Of a DNA stretch of 64,000 bases, positions 58,935-64,000 are shown in pieces. The translations under genes and the position numbers were made by a program. This DNA comes from Heloderma charlesbogerti (Eukaryota > Chordata > Lepidosauria > Squamata > Helodermatidae), in contig JANEZZ010001852.1 in NCBI GenBank assembly GCA_026122225.1, forward strand, positions 466,169-530,168. The letters run 5' to 3'. Position 1 is the first letter of the stretch; the number at the start of each line of letters is the position of its first letter. The notes beneath the pieces were generated by a model. It worked only from the letters and a program-made list of their open reading frames with translations, had not been told where the DNA came from and did not search any database.

Positions 58935-59670
58935 TAGGGATGTACAAATCCCTTACCTGGTTCTGGTCAGGGCATCCACTGGGGGGGGGGAGGCGACCCA
59001 TTCCTCCCCCCCGGAATCCTCGATGGGGGGGAGGCAATCCAGTCTTCCCCCCTGGAATCCTGCCCTGCCGGTTCTGCTCCGCGGCCATGCCACAGAACCA
59101 CCAGCCGGGCCGATCCACAGCAAGGCCTCCAGCCACTGCCAGACTGGTGCAGACACAAATGGCGTCCTGTGAAGGGGATGCCATTTGCATCCCTACGGTA
59201 GCCTGTGATAGGCTACATAAATATTTACGTAGCCTATCACGGCTAAAGCAGGGACGCAAATGGTGGCCGCTACGCCATTTGTGTGGCCACCTTTACCGTG
59301 ATAGGCTACGTAAGTATTTACGTAGCCTATCACGGCAAAGAGCAGGGGCGCAAATGGCATAGTGGCCGCCATTTGCATCCCTGCTCTTTGCCGTGATAGG
59401 CTACGTAAATACTTACGTAGCCTATCACAGCTGCCTGCAAGCATGCAAATGGCGGCCACTATGAAGGCCGCCATTTGCGGCCGCAGCAGCCCAGCAGCAG
59501 CCGGCTGGGAGACCAGCTGCCGCCACTGCCGCCACCGGAGCCACCCCAGGTAAGCTCTGTCCCGGGGGATTCCACGGGGCGGTGGGGGGCCATTCCACGG
59601 ATTCTGGGGGGCCAGATTCTAAAGAATCCAGCCTCACTGGAGTCCGTGGAGGAATTCTCTGACATCCCTA
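58935..59670. mobile_element. GC-rich palindromic hAT-like MITE, 736 bp
   Basis: Termini TAGGGATG and CATCCCTA, with a perfect 8-bp duplication CCAGCTTA (58927-58934 and 59671-59678). Three 36-nt GTGATAGGCTACGTAA hairpins lie at 59205-59240, 59298-59333 and 59393-59428, alternating with CAAATGGCGGCC / GGCCGCCATTTGC modules. Outward donors: CCTTACCTG at 58951-58959 (leftward) and CAG|GTAAGC (intron from 59550, rightward). A subterminal hairpin CCACGGATTCTGG ... CCAGCCTCACTGGAGTCCGTGG lies at 59595-59650. Confidence 0.92.
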
Positions 59671-59755
59671 CCAGCTTATATGCCAAAGGCCTGCCTGAAT
59701 TTTTTTTTTTTACGTATTTGTCTGCTGGCAGAAGGACAATAAAGAAGGAGCCAGC

Positions 59756-60186
59756 CTAGAGATCTCCGTTGCTGGGAATTCTGGTTCTTTTTAGACTCAA
59801 CAGAGTTCTGCAGCATGTACAACTCGATTGTGTTTGTGAGCCAAGCTGTGGGCTTTTCCCTGACTTTTTTTGCACATTTCCCAAACTTTTTTTGCACATT
59901 TTTTCCACCAGTTCCACAACTTGCACAAATTTCTGAGAAATTTGCACAAATCACAGCCAAATTTGTGCAAATTTGGCTGTAATTTGTGTGAATTGCTCAG
60001 AAAATTGCACAAGTTGTGGAACTGGCGAGAAACAAACATCAGAAATGCCTGGAAAGTCCGCAAACTGGCCCAATTCACTGTACACCAAGTCAGACACTGC
60101 AGTGGGAACCAAAACGAAGTCTGCAGGGCCAAACCTAGGAAAACCCATCAAACTCCACCACTCAGACAAATTTCTCCGACATCCCA
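59756..60186. mobile_element. hAT-like foldback element with AATTTGTGCAAATT core
   Basis: The right end TCTCCGACATCCCA matches the TAGGGATG class. The left end CTAGAGATCTCCG is diverged. The flanks GAGCCAGC (59748-59755) and GGGCCAAC (60187-60194) match at 6 of 8 positions. The core (about 59908-60022) is a long hairpin: GTTCCACAACTTGCACAAAT pairs with AATTGCACAAGTTGTGGAAC, and CAAATTTGTGCAAATTTG lies at the apex. Confidence 0.6.
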
Positions 60187-60533
60187 GGGCCAACCTAGCC
60201 TTCCTCAGCAGAGAGTTCCAGAGCTTGGGAGCAGCCTGAGAAGCTGCTCTCTCACATCCCCACCAAATGTGCCTCCAATGGCAGCAGTGCCAAGAGAAGT
60301 GCCTCTGCTGAACACCTGGACCGGCCCATACGGGAGAAGGGAGATAGTCTGGTCCCAAACCACATAGGGCTTTACACGTCCAAGATGTGTAGGATTGAGG
60401 AATTCCGCAATCTTTTTTTTAAAGTGTGGGAAGTACCTAAAATTTGCAATCTTTAATTAAAAGTTAAATCCATTAACCTCTCACACTACATTGGATGAAA
60501 TTATAACTGGCTATACTTAAATTAAAGCGCAAT

Positions 60534-61512
60534 CCTATCTAGATAGACGGCCGCCTACAAACTCGGAGGCAACCGCCTATCCAAAGAAAGGCAGGGGAAA
60601 CATGGAGGGGATTGTTCCCCTTGCACTCCTCCTGCCCTGCTTTTTCTGCTAGACAGGCGATTGTGGCTGTCTAGCCGCGGGAGCACAGAGCAGGAAAGGA
60701 TGCTGCTGTACAACACATAGGATGTGTCGTACAGGCAGCTATGCTTTCCCCACCCTGAAACACCCCCAGCCACACCCCTTTCTGGCTGCTCTGCACTCCT
60801 CTTGCAAGCATGGAGGATGGGGCTGTTCCACTTTGCCTCTGAGGCAGCACGGAAGTGAGGGGAGGTCGGTTCTCTGGGAACTGACCTCGGAGCACGGGCT
60901 CCGAGGTTGGTTCCCAGATAACAGCATATCCTATGACCATCTAGCCTAGGGATGAGCGGATCACTCACCCGGTTCCGGTCTGGGGCATCCACTGGTGGGG
61001 GAGGCAATCCATCCCTCCCCCCCAGAATCCTCCCTGGCTGGCTCCACTCCATGGCAAAGCCGTGGAGCCACCGGCCAGGGCCAGCCGCAGCTGGACTTCC
61101 AGCTGCTGCTGCCACGCTGCAGACACAAATGGCGGCCGCTACGACAGCCATCATTTGCATCTGTGCCTTAGGCCGTGATAGGCTACGTAAGTATTTATGT
61201 AGCCTATCACGGCCTAAGGCACAGATGCAAATGGCGGCCGCTACAATGGCCGCCATTTGCGACCACAGCAGCCTGGCAGCAGCCGGAAGATGACCTGCTG
61301 CTGCTGCCGCCACCGCCGCCCCCACTGCCACATCTGCTGCTGCCGCCGCCAGGTAAGTCCGTTCCGGGGGGAATTTCGGCGGGTGTCGGGGGGGTAGTCC
61401 GTTCCGCCACAGACTCCGGGGGGCTGGATTCTTTAGACTTAATGGAGTCCATGGTGGAATTCTCCAACATCCCTAATCTAGCCACTGTCTAGCAGCCATA
61501 GATTGCTCCCTT
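60534..61512. mobile_element. foldback element (inverted copy of 63000-63435) carrying a GC-rich MITE
   Basis: It begins AGCGCAATCCTATCT after TTA(A) and ends with AGATTGCTCCC before TTA(A). GACGGCCGCCTACAAACTCG near 60546 and TTGGTTCCCAGATAACAGC near 60907 match, in reverse, the 63000-63435 copy. The right end (61476-61512) resumes with ACTGTCTAGCAGCCATAG after the inserted MITE. Confidence 0.72.
60947..61475. mobile_element. GC-rich palindromic hAT-like MITE, 529 bp
   Basis: Termini TAGGGATG and CATCCCTA, with a perfect 8-bp duplication ATCTAGCC (60939-60946 and 61476-61483). It has one GTGATAGGCTACGTAAG hairpin at 61175-61210 set between mirrored CAAATGGCGGCC and GCCGCCATTTGC modules. Donors: ACTCACCCG at 60963-60971 (leftward) and CAG|GTAAGT (intron from 61353, rightward). 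The shortest copy, with the simplest module set. Confidence 0.92.
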
Positions 61513-61994
61513 AATAACTTAGAAGGCTCCTGTGACTCACTGGTGTGCTCTAGACCCACCCTTTGGCTATCACTTTTATAGCAATCAATAATTGCAACAA
61601 CCACCATGAAAAGAGCATTAATTAATTTATGAGGTGGAGGAAATAGATCCAACGAGGCATGCAGATATACTGAAAGACATAGGCACTTCCAAAAAGATCC
61701 AGTACTGCCTGCCCAGATAACTAATTTGTAAGATTTAAACCATGCCTGTAAATGCCCGCTACTAATAGGCCACCCTCTGCTTACTCATGATTTTGCTTTC
61801 GGAACAATGGAAAGATAAAGCACAAGAATGCTGATTCGATTTTTATGCTCATCAGTATAGAAAGTGACTACATCTCTCCACCTCTGCTATTGTCGTTTAT
61901 TAGTCTGCTCCAGGTACATGCAGCTCTGTCTAGTTAAGGGTCAGGATAGCAGAGAGCTGCTCAATTGGAATTATCTAGTTTATCCCCCCTTCCT
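61513..61994. other. unassigned sequence
   Basis: No recognised features. Confidence 0.45.
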
Positions 61995-62254
61995 ACCATT
62001 AGGTAGAGTGAGGCAGCTGCCTCAGGCGGCAGATATTGGGGAGGATGCAGAGCAGTAGCAAGGTGTTGGGGGGTGGGGTGCCACAGTGTGTGTGCCACAC
62101 TACCTGCCCTGTCCTCTCTAAGCTAGCCTCCTGTCCCATCAACAGTGTTGAAGATTCAAGTGCCAATCCAGTTGGCCTTCTTCTTTGTGGAATTGGGTGA
62201 GGGGTGCCATCTTGCCCTTTGACTTAGGCAGCAAAATGTCTTGAGCTGGCTCTG
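61995..62254. mobile_element. hAT-like MITE, decayed copy of 41437-41729
   Basis: CCTACCATTAGGTAGAGTG, AGGCAGCTGCCTCAGGC, GTGCCATCTTGCCC and GGCAGCAAAATGTCTTGAGC follow the order of the 41437-41729 element. The termini are worn and no duplication is visible. Confidence 0.65.
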
Positions 62255-62999
62255 ATCCCCTTGTTGTCATTTAAGCTTGACCAGGAGGATCTGGCTCCCC
62301 AGGTGGAAGAAGTCTGCTATCCCTAACTTAAAATGTGCTGAATTCTCTAGCTTCCCACAGTTTGATAGCTGCCTTTATTAGAGAATTCTTTGCTTCTAGG
62401 TATGTTGATGAACATAATCATTAATTTGCTGGTGCCAGGGAATAAAGTGGATATCTTTTATTATGACTTCTGTTGCTGTAAGGACAGCAAGTTTTTGAGT
62501 TACATACACCACCAGAGGCAGTATTAAGTGTTAGGTCATTTGTTTCATTTAAAAAGAGAAGCCATCCTGTGTTAAACTGATAGCCAGCTTATGATAGGCA
62601 TATTTGTTTCCACATCAACTCCTATAGTTGGATAATGGTCTAATGTGAACAGAGATAATGATCCATGATGACTGACATTAGAAGTTTCACACATTCAGGC
62701 TATCTAATAATATCTGCAATTATCCCATTTATAACTTAACCTACAATTCTGCTAGGGAGGGTGACGGTTACTTCGCGTAACTTCACACCTTATATTTTTA
62801 ATGTGTATCCATAAAATGTTTTATGGTGAAATAAACAGTTGCTTAGCTTTGTTTTTAAAAAGAATCATAATTGTATCTTTAAAATGTGCCCTAGTTGAAT
62901 TTGACTTCCTTTCTTTCTGTCACATTTGCCTCCAATTACACTAACTCTGAATATGTCTGAGAAGGTGAATTATTTCCTACCACACCAAATTTTCTTTAA
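62255..62999. other. unassigned sequence
   Basis: No recognised features. Confidence 0.45.
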
Positions 63000-63435
63000 G
63001 GGTGCAATCTTATGGCTGCTAGACAGCAGCTAGATGGCCATAGGATTGTTTGGCTTTGGGGAACCGACCTCAGAGCCCATGCTCCAAGGTTGGTTCTTGG
63101 GAAACCACCTCCCTGCCCCCTCCCCTGCTGCCTCGTAGGTGGCACGGATTGTCCCTGGGCTCCACGTTCCAAAGAGCAGCACAGAGCAGGTGTTCCCTGG
63201 GGCAGGGAGGGGTGGGGAGCATGGAAGTGCTGGTACAACACTTCCTATGCGTCATCTGGCCTCCCCTCCCCGCTCCAAAGTCCTGCGGCTAGACAGCTGA
63301 AATTAGCCGTCCAGCCGCGAATGCAGGGTGGCCAGAATGCAGAGAAGATCCGCTCCCTGCTCCATCCGCCCTACATTGGATAGGCAGTTGCCTCTGAGTT
63401 TGGAGGCGGCTGCCTATCCCCATAGGATTGCCCCC
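63000..63435. mobile_element. foldback element with GGGTGCAATC / GATTGCCCCC ends, about 436 bp
   Basis: It starts GGGTGCAATCTTATGG after TTTAA and ends ATAGGATTGCCCCC before TAA, which fits a 3-bp TAA duplication (PIF/Harbinger-like). It contains GAACCGACCTCAGAGCCCAT and GGAGGCGGCTGCCTATCC. An inverted second copy interrupted by a MITE is at 60534-61512. Confidence 0.72.
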
Positions 63436-63454
63436 TAAAAGGGTGTTTGGAAAA

Positions 63455-63530
63455 GTGTCTCATGGGATGCTTCTAGCTGAGGCTTTTATCGTTTAATTGT
63501 CCTGCCTCATTCGTGAAATTTTACAAGGGA
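63455..63530 (+). repeat. dispersed repeat block, copy 2
   Basis: ATGGGATGCTTCTAGCTGAG and GCTTTTATCGTTTAATT resemble 37556-37640. The family is unknown. Confidence 0.45.
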
Positions 63531-63589
63531 TTGTCTTCCACTTCTAACCCTCCCACAGTTCCTTCTTCCCACAAAAAAATAATTAAGGA

Positions 63590-64000
63590 GGCAAATCTTG
63601 TTTTGCCAAGATTTAAAACTCATTTCTAGACTTGATTATATTTTCATTTCAAAGGAAGCCTGGAGGAGAGCTACTGATGTTAATATAGGGGTGGTGACTA
63701 TGTCTGACTACATCCCTGTCTCAGTGGAAATGCAAAAAAAATCTTTGTCATGGAGGGCATTCTCCTGGAAATTCAACTCTAACTTGCTCGCTTCTGAAAG
63801 CTTAAAACAGGTTCTTATTCAATATTTTCAGGAGAATGCCACCCTGACATTGAAATGCACATTTTGTGGAACGCTATGAAAGCTATTATAAGGCAGCACT
63901 GTATATCCAAGAAGCTAGTTTTCTGAAGCGAATGCATCAATCTGATACCCAGATAATCCTGGATGAAATTAAACAACTTGACAGGGATTTTAAGTTATCA
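63590..64000 (+). mobile_element. L1-like LINE ORF2 remnant (endonuclease end), cut by window edge
   Basis: A plus-strand frame encodes LISRLDYIFISKEAWRRATD and then NIGVVTMSDYIPVSVEM, matching the C-terminal part of an L1-type apurinic endonuclease, where the S-D-H catalytic triad lies. Here the histidine of SDH is replaced by tyrosine (SDY). A WRAFSWKFNSNLLASE block follows, then a frame break and LWNAMKAIIRQHCISKK. It continues past 64000. Confidence 0.75.

Larger units (their letters stand above)
58729..60395 (-). mobile_element. L2/CR1-type LINE 3' region carrying two later insertions
   Basis: Three pieces read as one minus-strand LINE 3' region: 58729-58934 (tail TTTATTTATTTAATTAATTT, then TCCCACCTTTCTGCCCC), 59671-59755 (CTGCTGGCAGAAGGACAATA) and 60187-60395 (CCTTCCTCAGCAGAGAGTTC, GGGAGCAGCCTGAGAAGC, CATAGGGCTTTACACG). 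They are separated by the MITEs at 58935-59670 and 59756-60186. No ORF2 frame survives. Confidence 0.6.

Noticed and set aside
58874..61331. Long frames such as 58874-59362 and 60555-61331
   Set aside because: They read through palindromic MITEs, so mirrored peptides (DRLRKYLRSLSR and the like) appear on both strands. This is a product of the hairpin modules, not a gene.

Overview
The window looks like non-coding DNA from a squamate reptile (lizard or snake), intronic or intergenic. The evidence is the repeat mix. There is a tRNA-derived SINE with a BovB/RTE-type tail (Sauria-SINE style), with its own target-site duplication. There are three 5'-truncated BovB LINE copies, CR1 3' ends with the typical short octamer tails, many L2/CR1-type 3' ends, a Penelope-like element with a GIY-YIG-type region, an L1-like fragment at the right edge, and a dense crop of hAT-like and PIF/Harbinger-like MITEs. 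No complete protein-coding host gene is visible. Two host-gene candidates are a minus-strand open stretch at 24145-24534 that ends in a good splice donor, and a strong CpG island at 43390-44830. I could not name either, and any link between them is inference.

Layout. 1-443 is the right part of a GC-rich hAT-like MITE cut by the window edge. 504-877 is the Sauria-type SINE. 900-12000 is mostly old unique sequence with small palindromic MITEs, LINE tails, a 40-bp minisatellite (3141-3275) and a BovB fragment. 12100-15490 is a plus-strand Penelope-like element broken by a SINE (12387-12631) and by an 809-bp palindromic MITE (13772-14580). 16-24 kb holds CR1 and BovB pieces and two MITEs with perfect 8-bp duplications. 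24.1-24.5 kb is the candidate exon. 26-42 kb carries MITEs, foldback elements and SINEs. 43.4-44.8 kb is the CpG island, next to a long TAA microsatellite. 45-50 kb holds two more GC-rich palindromic MITEs. 54.1-56.0 kb is a BovB copy inserted inside a small MITE. 58.7-63.4 kb is a nested cluster: two hAT-like MITEs inside one LINE fragment, then a third inside a foldback element. The window ends in an L1-like endonuclease-type remnant.

The most notable system is a family of GC-rich, CpG-rich MITEs (right part at 1-443; 13772-14580; 46418-47152; 49039-49764; 58935-59670; 60947-61475). All internal copies share an 8-bp terminus TAGGGATG / CATCC(C/T)TA, and four of the five have perfect 8-bp target duplications, as expected for hAT transposition. 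Their interiors are assembled from reusable perfect or near-perfect hairpin modules. Most also carry vertebrate 5' splice-donor consensus sites near both ends, all pointing outward. The same 8-bp terminus is found on AT-rich elements with unrelated interiors (21200-21572, 38359-38733, 52031-52398).

All family assignments come from reading motifs, terminal repeats and duplications by eye. No database search was possible.
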